Assembly (NCBI RefSeq): GCF_000003605.2
Contig: NW_003116429.1
Location: 1-10,799, forward strand
Reading direction: 5' to 3'
DNA length: 10,799 nucleotides
Source of the DNA: Saccoglossus kowalevskii
Taxonomy: Eukaryota > Hemichordata > Enteropneusta > Harrimaniidae
The number at the start of each line of letters is the position of its first letter. Position 1 is the first letter of the stretch. Positions 1 through 7,005 of the stretch are shown piece by piece. A model generated the notes under the pieces. It made no database searches and was not told where the DNA came from. It was given only the letters and a program-made list of their open reading frames with translations. Position numbers and translations under genes: made by a program.

Positions 1-542
1 AAACAGAAATGCTCAGAGATGTAAATGAAGGATAGATATTACTTTTCACTATACACATCTCTGTTGATACTATCCCTCACATATTCTACTCCCAATTACT
101 CCTGCGTAAAATGGACTAGCCTCTTCATGTTGACATTCAGACTAAAATCACGTGACAGGCTGTTAAAATTGGCTGTTGCATACTCTTTCGCCGGTCTGGA
201 AAATGTGTTTAATTAACTCACATTCAAGCAACAATGCAGATTTCCCAGTGGGAGTGAGACTATTCAAACTCTGCCACTAAAAAATAGGGGTGTTTTCAGC
301 AAAAAACGAATAACCCTGGAATACACACAATATACTGAATTTCGGAACAAATCGTGCATTACTTACAGCAGCAGAATACCACAGAAATATCAGACGAAAC
401 ATGAAAACACTATATATTGTATTTCAGCCTGAACCCTCTATATTGCAATTCAAGGAATTAACCCCATATGTGCATCCATTTCCCACCTTGGTATCACCCA
501 CCCCTGAAAACAAACTCTTAATACCACGCTGAAGCGTTTGGT
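1..542. other. unassigned single-copy sequence left of the duplication
   Basis: I see no gene here. The longest open frame (25-216, + strand, 63 codons) has no recognisable domain and no convincing splice context. This stretch does not align by eye with 7042-7583, the sequence in the matching position left of copy B, so the duplicated segment really does begin at about 543. Confidence 0.5.
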
Positions 543-1212
543 AATTAATAACAGACTTCTCGGTGGTAGACAATTTGCTATGCTTATTTCAACCGCACAT
601 CATTGATTTAGTTAGTTCTGTTAGTATATCTAATAAATTGCAAGGTCTCAAAAGTATCTACATATCCATGCCCCCATCAAAACTAAAAAAAAGCTCATAC
701 AAGTACGATATGCCTTGGCCGTTCTCAGTCCGTGCTGGGTGCTCATACCTCACACATTCGCCTGTGAAAGATACATCTCCCCTAGATTTCCAACAAAAGG
801 TAAGATCATGTAGTAACTGTATAAGCCTGTAATACTATTGCAGTAGTAAAGCAACGACCGTTGTCAAGGTTGGTAATTTGTCGACTGAAAGATAATGTTC
901 GGGTGTGGTGAAAAACAAGTAATATCATCGTAACATGACGATCATGTGTTAACTATGACTTGGGTCTTGTATGGAAATTTACAAATGAACGATCAGTCAA
1001 ATACTATGTTACTGATATTGCACTACTTATACATGTATTCACCTCGAATTTTGTTCAGAGAGATCACACCCTTCTCTCTATTGAGAGACTACGCTCATAC
1101 CATTGTGGAGGAAGTTTGACGCCGAACCTCCTGAGTATAATGATCTGTACGTGTAGCAACACGTGTTGGGGCCTTGTGATGTTACGTAAAATACCAATAA
1201 TCTGTATTTGAG
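543..1212. other. unassigned part of copy A
   Basis: No gene is supported here. Open frames at 563-832 (+, starting at GTG) and 960-1211 (+) recur in copy B only because the whole segment is duplicated. A minus-strand frame of about 56 codons, roughly 664-836, is also open in both copies and reads rather like protein, but it has no start or splice support and no family I can name. A 12-bp palindrome with an E-box core (CAACACGTGTTG) sits at 1157-1168. Confidence 0.4.
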
Positions 1213-1399
1213 TACTGTAAAATACTTTATTTTCGCTTGCAATATGATTCAGTGAAAATAAAATCCAGCGAATATACCTTTTTTTCCTATATTTTACATT
1301 CAACTCGTCAACAATCAATGAAAATAAATTCCATACAAAATACCCAAAAAATCTTTTCAGCGAAAATTAATTCCAGCTAAAATAAAGTATTTTACAGTA
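1213..1399. mobile_element. 187-bp MITE with perfect 21-bp terminal inverted repeats
   Basis: The left end TACTGTAAAATACTTTATTT continues one more T, and it is matched base for base by the reverse complement at 1379-1399. If the outer TA is a target-site duplication, the element is a Tc1/mariner-type non-autonomous MITE. The interior has no coding capacity and contains repeated GAAAATAAATTCC-like strings, which make long partial foldbacks. The same insertion is in copy B (8255-8441), so it predates the duplication. A related element is at 3111-3302. Superfamily assignment is inferred from the TA flanks only. Confidence 0.85.
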
Positions 1400-1978
1400 G
1401 AGGTTTTTGACCGTAATGCAGACTCGTGGTCAGGAAGCGCGGTCTTCGAATACGGCGCATGTTGAACTCCCTCGGAGACACCCAACTTAGGACTCAGACT
1501 CGTAATAGGTTATACTTGTCTGAGTTTAGGATGGTCGTTTCGTTTTGGCATTGTAATTTTTATTACATTGAACCTGTGAATTGTTTGTAGTCATTGAGCA
1601 CATCTTCATTGTTTGTGTCGCCGTGACAACCTTCCAAAACAAGTGGCTCATTAACACACAAACATTCAAACAATTGTCTAAGGTGTATTGTGTATATTTT
1701 GATTTCGTGAATCAAATTACGAAAATGTGTGAGATGTCAAAAATAGGTTTTCCCGAGAAATTTAGCATAACGGTAAATCTATCATGATGGGCAAGGGGAT
1801 TATAAAAACTTATTCTCCAGCATACTAGTATCGTGTTTTGAAACTTGAAATTAGCACCAAACTGTCATTCATGGCACTTCTGTGTTTGTCCGAGTGGTTA
1901 CCATCACTGTCTTGTTATCTCCGAACACTTGTAATTGTTTAAATTGTAAAATAGAATTATTACAGAATTACAGCCGTA
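1400..1978. other. unassigned sequence of copy A
   Basis: No gene is supported. A 68-codon plus-strand frame (1581-1787) is open here, but in copy B a single inserted C near 8615 fuses it to a different upstream frame. That argues against selection for coding. The copy A deletion junction lies at about 1950-1953 (GTAAAATAG). Confidence 0.4.
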
Positions 1979-1988
1979 AAGTTTGATC

Positions 1989-2340
1989 AAGTTTCTTCAA
2001 ATTTTGTCTAATCTACTTACCTCATGAATATTCTTGATACCGAAACTATAGAATAAATTGAATATATTCAATGATTTTTTCAGGGGTAAAAAAGAAACTT
2101 ACCGGCGTCAAGTTTGTTCAAATTTTGTTGACCTTGACTAATCGCATGCCACATGAATATGCATGAGGCTGAATCTATCGAATAAATCGGATATATACAC
2201 CTATGATTTTTCTAAGTGTCGTCACATTTTGAGTAAATATACTTTCGTCATGAATATTCAACTATCCAACAAATCAGATATAACCAAAACACCAAAGATG
2301 GGTGCCAATACTGATTAAGTTTCATCAAACTTTGAGTGCT
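1989..2340 (+). repeat. degenerate ~105-120 bp tandem repeat, copy A
   Basis: Units begin at the recurring string AAGTTTNNTCAAATTTTG at about 1989, 2110, 2214 and (partial) 2317, giving periods of 121, 104 and 103 bp. Each full unit then carries a CATGAATAT core about 35-50 bp in, followed by a CTATNGAATAAATNGNATATA-like stretch. Units are well diverged, so this is an old array. It is also present in copy B, which has additional units at its left end. Confidence 0.75.
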
Positions 2341-2397
2341 ATACGTGACCAATCAGTTTTAATTATTCCCTAATATAATAAGGTTTCAATAAAATGA

Positions 2398-2490
2398 TTA
2401 AAGCGGGAGGGTGGTCACCTGCGACGCGCGGAAATTGAGTCCCAAGCGACAATAACAGCACCTGCTAAAAACGCAAAGACTGTGCCATGC
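2398..2490. mobile_element. one-ended remnant of a TTAA-flanked foldback element
   Basis: Starting at TTAA (2398-2401), about 90 bp match the reverse complement of 5255-5350, the right half of the complete element in intron 2. Shared landmarks are GTCACCTGC, AATTGAGTCCCAAGCGACAATAACA and GCTAAAAACGCA in the same order and spacing. No matching right terminus is visible downstream, so this is a truncated or heavily eroded copy. It lies 330-420 bp upstream of the start codon of the LU-domain gene, in its likely promoter or 5' UTR region. It recurs at 10054-10146. Confidence 0.75.
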
Positions 2491-2820
2491 ATTTCTTTGG
2501 GCTCTGTGCGCGCTGCGTGGAACGCCTGTCGAGCCGGTGAAAATTCGAGAAAACAACAGAAACTCAACTTTGAATTTATCCTGAACATCAGAATTCATAT
2601 ATGTTACACAAGTAGGGCTAATCTTGTTACACTGTTCAGGGGAGTCTCAACAACCATCCCAAAGTACCGTTTTCTGCGAATTGTTGGCCTTTATTTTCCC
2701 CGCGATGGTTGCCAGGCGGTGAAAATGCCCGGATGTCCGCCCCGAGGATATGTGCTTAATTTAGTAGTAGTTAATTTACAACAATGTTTATTTTTGATTA
2801 GGTCGATTCAGAGTAACACA
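2491..2820 (+). promoter_or_regulatory. probable promoter / 5' UTR region of the LU-domain gene
   Basis: No TATA box is evident. A pyrimidine-rich stretch ending in AG at 2800-2801 (TTTATTTTTGATTAG) resembles a 3' splice site. If used, the last 19 nt before the ATG would be a 5' UTR exon and transcription would start further upstream. Alternatively the transcript simply begins in this interval. Copies A and B differ more densely around 2632-2715 than in the flanking sequence. Transcript ends would be needed to choose. Confidence 0.35.
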
Positions 2821-2866
2821 ATGGCATTCTTCGACGTAATATCTATGGTCACATTGTTCTCATTAG
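2821..2866 (+). CDS. exon 1: start codon and signal peptide core
   Basis: The ATG has a strong context (ACACAATGG: A at -3, G at +4). It codes for 15 residues plus one base of Gly16 and ends at donor TTAG|GTGAGT. An aspartate at position 5 is slightly unusual for a signal peptide, but a hydrophobic core follows. The same 46 bases occur unchanged at 10477-10522. Confidence 0.88.
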
Positions 2867-5800
2867 GTGAGTTGTTCTAAAAAGTCATATAATTATTTAA
2901 TTTGTTGTATTTCACTGTCTCCATGGGAGATTGTCTCCCAGAATGCATTGCACATATGCGCACTAACATGCTCAGTAGTGTGTATTATTATGTAGAGCTT
3001 TTGTCAGGTATAAGTGCAAAAACAATTTACAGAAATAAATGTTCATTCAAGTACCTGTGGTAAAATTTGAAGTCGGCTTTTACTTGAAAAAAAGATTATA
3101 CTAATAATAATACTGTAAATGTATTAATTATTCACTGTGTTTTAATTTCGCTGATAAGTAAAATTCGCTTGATTAAATTCACGTGAGCATAAAAAACAAC
3201 AACAACAGAACTCATTGTTTCTCAGCAAAATTCGTAAAGCCACGTGAAAAGACTCGGAAATCAAAATATTAAATGTCAGTGAAAATAAATGGTTTTACAG
3301 TAGCAGAGAGCAGCCTATGTATGAGTGCGTCATCTGAGCCATGACAGAATCTGCTCAGTGAGTGCATATTAAAGTACGCCCTCTTTTGCAATTCGTCCTT
3401 TATAAAGGATTCACCGGCGGGGGGGGGGGTGGCGGCACGAGAGGGCGCCATCCAATCTGAGTGGAATGTATCGACGTCAGTCGCCGTAGCCCATCGTCTA
3501 AGCAACAACGTCCCGTTTACGAAAAGATGAAATAATTTCAGTAATTTCTTGACAGAATAATCCTCAACAAAACTTAGAAACATTTCATAGACAAAATAGA
3601 CAGGCTCCAAAATTATGTCTATTGCAAAACAATTCAACCGACAACCAGTTTGACGCCACAATTTCTAGCTTGAGCCCGAATTCTACGCGTGATTTTATTG
3701 CGTTCAAAACTGTTCCATTTCAGACTGCGCATGCACACAATGTGGTTTCTCGAAATGCATACAATAAAAGTCACCGAAAACATTTTGAGCAACTTTTCAG
3801 TACTTTGCCTCTACTTTGCCGTACTTTTCAGTACTTTGCCACTACTTTGCCACTACTTTGCCGTACTTTGCCACTACTTTGCCGTACTTTGCCACTACTT
3901 TTCAGTACTTTGTTACTACTTTGCCGTACTTTGCCACTACTTTGCAGTACTTTGCCACTACTTTGCCGTACTTTGCCACTACTTTTCAGTACTTTGCCAC
4001 TACTTTTCAGTACTTTGCCACTTCTTTGCCGTACTTTGCCACTACTTTGCCGTACTTTGCCATTACTTTGCAGTACTTTGCCACTACTCTTCAGTACTTT
4101 GCCACTACTTTGCCGTACTTTGCCACTACTTTGCCGTACTTTGCCTCTACTTTGCCGTACTTTTCAGTTCTTTGCCACTACTTGGCAGCACTTTGCCACT
4201 ACTTTGCCGTACTTTGCCGCTAGAGTGAAATATAAATGTGCTTCTGCATTCGCCATGAATTTCATAACTTGCTATGATCATGGTAAAGAGAAAACCTGTG
4301 CTTACTTTCAACAGTTAGCTGGAGTCTGATCGAAAACGTGTCTCAAAAAATACTTTTACATCATTTTCCCGATTATTTTTTCGGCTCGTAACGAATCAGT
4401 CAATTTAGAATTAACATGTATGTGCTATCGGAAAGCATTTTGGCACAATTTTACTGAAAAGACGAGTTTTTCATTGCACATGAATATTAATTTATGCAAA
4501 TGAGACGATTATTTCAACCAATCGTGTCATGCAACTTCCCCCGGGATACACGAGGTTGCGTGTGTGTGCTACTTGTATGTTTGTGTGTGTGTGTGGGGGG
4601 GGGGTCAATTTTTTTTTGACCGAAGCGGCCTCAACGTCGATCTACTTGAGTCCAGTTTTCAACTGGCCGAGGAGCACTCCCACCCAAAGACAATGTACCG
4701 GTGGGGATGTCAGTGCGTTGACAATCGGATAAACCTGCAATTAACTTGGCTATTCCTCTTTTACAGGATGTCTGATTCATGGTACTAGTGGCGATTTTGA
4801 ATGTATAAAATGTGAATACGACGAGTCTTGGGCTAGTATTTTTTCAGACTACGACTGTGTCACTAACCCGGGGTCCATGGAGACGGCCACTTGTTCTACA
4901 ACGTGCTATACGTGGGCATACTACAGTGAAGACCTGTGTAAGTAGGATAATCAGCGTGGTTTTCTCCTCGTTCCGCCGTAGGTGGCGCACTGCACTCACA
5001 GTTACTTTCAAATTTAACTTTGAATTCCTTGACCGTCAAAGCCATCAATTGCAATATTTGGATCAAGAATTATAGGTATCGAACAATTCCATCTATTGGC
5101 TACAACATTACCTCTCTCCACATACAGAAAACGTGCAAAATTTGACACCAAGCTGGTGACAGAAAAAATATTAAATTATTGAGTTTAAAGCGGGGGAATC
5201 GTCACCTGCGCGTGCGTCAGTTGGTTATAGAGTGTCATTGTTTACGATCAAGCCTCTACCCATGAGCCTTTGTGCGTTTTTAGCATGCGTTGTTATTGTC
5301 GCTTGGGCTCAATTCCCGCGCATGTGCAGGTGACGACCCTTCCGCGTTAATATGTTTCCAATAAAGAGTGTTTTTTCCCCAAAATATGCTGTTCAATTAG
5401 TATTATTATCACGCCAACGTAAATTCCTTAACCCTGCCAGTGTTATAGTTGGCAAGTCCTTCTGTTTTCGTCCAACTTTATTTTCATTGTTTGTTTTTTA
5501 TATACGTTAGTTGGTCAGTATGATTTGAAGGTGGAACGAGGCTGTGCGTCTTTGGAACAGAACAGCACGTGGTCTGCTAACCAATGTGACGAGTACGATG
5601 ACGTAGATTCCTCGGAGAGCGCCTATGTATGTACATGTGATTACGAGGACAGCTGTAATGCCGATGACTCGGGTAAGTGGAAATAAAATTGGGTATGGCA
5701 AATGAATATCAAACAAAGTGCTCACAGATTTACCATTCATTTAAAAACAACCTTCAAGGTATGTGGCTCATATATTCGGGCACAGTGGCGCCCTACGGTA

Positions 5801-6795
5801 ATGCACCGAGAGTTGTTGAGTAAAGAAAAAAAACCCTTTGACACAGTGACATCAGTATGTAATGTTTTCATCCTACGCGCGCGTTCTACAAAACTTGTTA
5901 CCACGAGATCTCGAGATCTCGCGTTATTATTTTGAAATCTCGTGACGAATCTGGCAAATAGTATGTCATTTCAATCGTTCCTCCTGTATTCTAGATTATC
6001 ACCAGTGCTACTACTGTGAAACGAAAGTCAACGACTACACATGTAAAAACGACTTAGTAAATAACCACGAGCCAATAGCGTGCCTCACTGGACATTCTGG
6101 ATGTGGTACTAGAACTGTAGCCTACAACACATGTGAGTATCATCAACTTTTTGTTACTAATTCCCCACGCCAACCACCTGTCGCATTTAGATTTGTTCTT
6201 CTCTCTCTCTCTCCAACACTTTGTTCAATGTAGGGGTTCAATGTCGCAGCTCGTGTTCGAATTTCACGTCAACAATTTACTGTGGGTCCATAGCTTTTCT
6301 TGTGTCGATTTTTAGTCTTTGTGATGGTATTACAATCATTTCTGATACATTTGGTATCATTAAATTTGCTATTTTCAGACCTTATGATTTTAATTGACAC
6401 AGTGGAGCTATGGCTCCTCCCATAGACTCGAGTAACACAAACGTGTGACGCCAAATGACGTCGAAAATAAAAGTCGATACAGGTACACCATTTTCATATA
6501 GCACGCAACAGAAACGGAGTGGAAATAGTGTCATTGTGATAAAATCCATATCAGTAACCTCAACAAATTTCGTCATAAAACAACTCTTGTCTTAACTTTT
6601 TTCGTAATAGGGCTGTTCACCGATGACGCCGAAAGATACTGTACTGACGAAGAAACTACCGACGCCGATGGTGATTGCACGACCGATAATTCGGGATTTG
6701 AGACCTGTCTCTACTACTGTTCCGGAAATGCATGCAATGACATTGAAAACATCGCCAGTAGATCCACTATCCCAACCACATTGATATTTACCTAG
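2821..6795 (+). CDS. two-domain Ly6/uPAR (LU, three-finger) protein, 5 coding exons
   Basis: Joining 2821-2866, 4767-4937, 5511-5672, 5995-6132 and 6611-6795 gives an uninterrupted 233-residue reading frame with all four introns GT-AG and in phase 1. Residues 1-24 form a likely signal peptide (hydrophobic MVTLFSLGCLI, small residues before a cut near Gly24). LU domain 1 has ten cysteines at 28, 31, 46, 58, 62, 84, 98, 113, 115 and 121, followed by Asn122. LU domain 2 has ten at 131, 134, 143, 156, 163, 183, 195, 205, 209 and 214, followed by Asn215. CxxC near the start and Cys-Asn at the end are the family hallmarks. An N-glycosylation sequon is at Asn90 (NST). The mature protein is acidic (runs of Asp/Glu at 99-108 and 185-194). 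It should be extracellular; LU proteins act as ligands, receptor modulators or adhesion molecules, but the partner cannot be read from sequence. The C-terminal tail (217-233) is only weakly hydrophobic, so GPI anchoring is doubtful. Confidence 0.9.
2935..2952 (+). promoter_or_regulatory. ZNF143/Staf-type binding site
   Basis: CTCCCAGAATGCATTGCA agrees at all 18 positions with the Staf/ZNF143 consensus YWCCCRNMATSCMYYRCR as I recall it. This factor is usually bound at promoters, and the site is 115 bp after the start codon, inside intron 1. A 7-bp-stem hairpin (TGGGAGA-TTG-TCTCCCA, 2924-2940) overlaps its left end. The site is unchanged at 10591-10608 in copy B. Binding is inferred, not shown. 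Confidence 0.5.
3111..3302. mobile_element. second TA-flanked MITE, imperfect ~28-bp inverted ends
   Basis: The left end TACTGTAAATGTATTAATTA and the following ATTCACTG are mirrored by CAGTGAAAATAAATGGTTTT followed by ACAGTA at the right end. The ends share TACTGTAAA with the MITE at 1213-1399, so the two belong to one broad family with different interiors. The 192-bp length, TA edges and lack of coding content fit a non-autonomous element. In copy B only its left part is inside the window (from about 10731). Confidence 0.75.
3303..3791. other. intron 1 segment between MITE and minisatellite
   Basis: No exon is recognised. It contains a 12-bp palindrome CCTTTATAAAGG (3399-3410) and an 11-base G run (3419-3429). 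A 130-codon minus-strand frame spans 3269-3661, but it starts without splice support, runs into the MITE and has no recognisable family. Confidence 0.4.
3792..4220 (+). repeat. 21-bp minisatellite, about 20 units
   Basis: The unit is GTACTTTGCCACTACTTTGC plus C, itself two related halves of 10 and 11 bp (GTACTTTGCC and ACTACTTTGCC). Variants replace GCCGTA by GCAGTA or TTCAGTA in an irregular order. A half-unit gain or loss near each end shifts the phase. Because 21 is divisible by three and the unit lacks plus-strand stops, all three plus-strand frames stay open across it. It sits in intron 1 and is probably a variable-number tandem repeat. Confidence 0.95.
4221..4766. other. intron 1, distal part
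   Basis: No exon is seen. It holds a CATGAATATTAATTTATGCA string overlapping an octamer-like ATGCAAAT (4494-4501). After it come a short GT microsatellite, a 10-base G run and a 9-base T run (4582-4617), and a small hairpin CCAGTT-TTC-AACTGG near 4653. It ends in the acceptor of exon 2. Confidence 0.5.
4582..4617 (+). repeat. GT microsatellite followed by G10 and T9 runs
   Basis: About seven TG units lead straight into ten G (4595-4604), then TCAA and nine T (4609-4617). Homopolymer lengths here are prone to sequencing error and length polymorphism. Confidence 0.85.
4767..4937 (+). CDS. exon 2: end of signal peptide, first half of LU domain 1
   Basis: The acceptor is TTTTACAG|GA and the donor CTGT|GTAAGT. 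The 171 bases (57 codons) are in phase 1 at both ends. It encodes residues 16-72, with cysteines 1-5 of domain 1 in the pattern CxxC, C, Cx3C. One further cysteine (residue 17) lies within the predicted signal peptide. Confidence 0.9.
4938..5510 (+). other. intron 2 of the LU-domain gene
   Basis: A 573-bp phase-1 intron (GTAAGT...GTTAG) that splits LU domain 1 between its fifth and sixth cysteines. It contains the complete TTAA-flanked foldback element and otherwise nothing recognisable. Confidence 0.85.
5185..5350. mobile_element. 166-bp TTAA-flanked foldback MITE (piggyBac-like)
   Basis: Both ends carry TTAA (5185-5188 and 5347-5350). Inside them, AGCGGGGGAATCGTCACCTG at the left is mirrored by CAGGTGACGACCCTTCCGCG at the right, with GTCACCTGC perfectly conserved. 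A TTAA duplication is the signature of piggyBac-type insertion, so this is probably a non-autonomous relative. Its right half, reversed, matches the remnant at 2398-2490. It has no coding capacity. Confidence 0.8.
5511..5672 (+). CDS. exon 3: second half of LU domain 1
   Basis: The acceptor is ACGTTAG|TT and the donor TCGG|GTAAGT; 162 bases, phase 1 at both ends, residues 73-126. It carries cysteines 6-10 (GC, C, CTC, SCN) and the NST sequon. The nearby alternative AG at 5517-5518 would put TGA immediately in frame, so the 5510 acceptor is chosen. The last cysteines are spaced CxC-x5-CN rather than the CC-x4-CN common in vertebrate Ly6 proteins. Confidence 0.9.
5673..5994 (+). other. intron 3 of the LU-domain gene
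   Basis: A 322-bp phase-1 intron (GTAAGT...TTCTAG) between the two LU domains. It contains an 18-bp perfect palindrome CGAGATCTCGAGATCTCG at 5904-5921, followed by a partial echo (AAATCTCGTGACG, 5934-5946). Confidence 0.85.
5995..6132 (+). CDS. exon 4: first half of LU domain 2
   Basis: The acceptor is TATTCTAG|AT and the donor ACAT|GTGAGT; 138 bases, phase 1 at both ends, residues 127-172. It starts just before CYYC and carries cysteines 1-5 of domain 2. The 4th and 5th cysteines are six residues apart (C-LTGHSG-C), compared with three in domain 1. The intron falls ten residues after the fifth cysteine, as it does in domain 1. Confidence 0.9.
6133..6610 (+). other. intron 4 of the LU-domain gene
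   Basis: A 478-bp phase-1 intron (GTGAGT...AATAG) splitting LU domain 2 between its fifth and sixth cysteines. It contains a short CT microsatellite (about 6199-6213), a small hairpin GGAGC-TATG-GCTCC near 6404 and a TGACGTC string near 6457. No exon is seen. Confidence 0.8.
6611..6795 (+). CDS. exon 5: second half of LU domain 2, C-terminal tail, stop
   Basis: The acceptor is CGTAATAG|GG, behind a T-rich tract. It encodes residues 173-233 with cysteines 6-10 of domain 2 (YC, DC, TC, YC, ACN) and a tail ending TIPTTLIFT before TAG at 6793-6795. Reading past TAG in frame gives a further eight mostly hydrophobic residues (IIASLVPW) before TGA at 6820-6822. Confidence 0.88.
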
Positions 6796-7005
6796 ATTAT
6801 AGCATCCCTTGTACCCTGGTGAAACCACTGCTAACCTGAGCGATAAGCGAGTAACCTTAGTCGCTCTCAACACACAGTAGCATAGAAAAGTCGCCTGGTT
6901 ATTTCCCCCGATTATTTTGTACTTGTTAATTAGTTCGACTTGTATACAGTCTCTTTTTTAATTCTTGGTGATTTTTTTTCATTTAAATAAAATATTATGG
7001 GAGCG
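6796..7005 (+). other. 3' UTR with poly(A) signal
   Basis: AATAAA at 6986-6991 lies 191 bp after the stop codon, and a short G/T-rich stretch (GGGAGCGTGT) follows. The transcript probably ends near 7000-7010. Alternative AATAAA signals are at 7055-7060 and 7302-7307, the last followed by GTTGTATTGTATG, so longer 3' UTRs are possible. Confidence 0.55.

Larger units (their letters stand above)
543..3178 (+). repeat. copy A of a large direct duplication
   Basis: This segment is repeated in the same orientation from 7584 to the window edge. The offset is 7041 at the left end, 7043 near 1950, 7656 from 1954 to about 2990, and 7620 at the right end. The changes come from small indels, a 613-bp segment absent from A, a 4-bp insertion in B and a 40-bp segment absent from B. 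Over 543-1953 I count about two dozen substitutions, i.e. roughly 98% identity. The left edge is at the shared string AATTAATAACAGAC. The right edge lies beyond what can be compared, because the window ends while the copies still match. Copy A holds the promoter region and first coding exon of the LU-domain gene. Confidence 0.95.
2867..4766 (+). other. intron 1 of the LU-domain gene
   Basis: This 1900-bp phase-1 intron (GTGAGT...TTACAG) separates the signal-peptide exon from the first domain exon. It contains the ZNF143-like site, a TA-flanked MITE, two poly-G runs, a GT microsatellite and the 21-bp minisatellite. I see no further exon in it, and exon 1 joins exon 2 in frame directly. Confidence 0.85.

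Noticed and set aside
563-832. 89-codon frame repeated nearly unchanged at 7604-7873
   Set aside because: Its conservation is explained by the segmental duplication as a whole. It starts at GTG and has no domain.
2482-2880. A 132-codon frame that reaches the exon 1 ATG in phase, possibly an N-terminal extension
   Set aside because: It starts inside a transposon remnant, and using it would bury the signal peptide 113 residues in. The ATG at 2821 has a strong context and gives a normal secretory leader.
3269-3661. 130-codon minus-strand frame
   Set aside because: It ends inside a MITE, runs through a poly-G tract read as prolines, and has no recognisable domain or splice support.
3792-4220. 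CRISPR-like array
   Set aside because: The units are contiguous with no unique spacers, and the surrounding DNA is animal with introns.
3622-4329. Overlapping plus-strand open frames (235, 179 and 135 codons) across the minisatellite
   Set aside because: They are open only because a stop-free 21-bp repeat preserves all three frames. Real coding sequence would not be open in three frames at once, and the region lies in an intron.
5519-5672. Alternative exon 3 acceptor at 5517-5518
   Set aside because: Joining there puts TGA immediately in frame, whereas the 5510 acceptor keeps the frame open.
6240-6275. Possible tRNA T-arm (GTTCGAATTTC)
   Set aside because: No acceptor stem, D-arm or anticodon arm could be paired around it.
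6592-6873. 93-codon minus-strand frame
   Set aside because: It is the antisense shadow of exon 5, which has the LU cysteine pattern on the plus strand.
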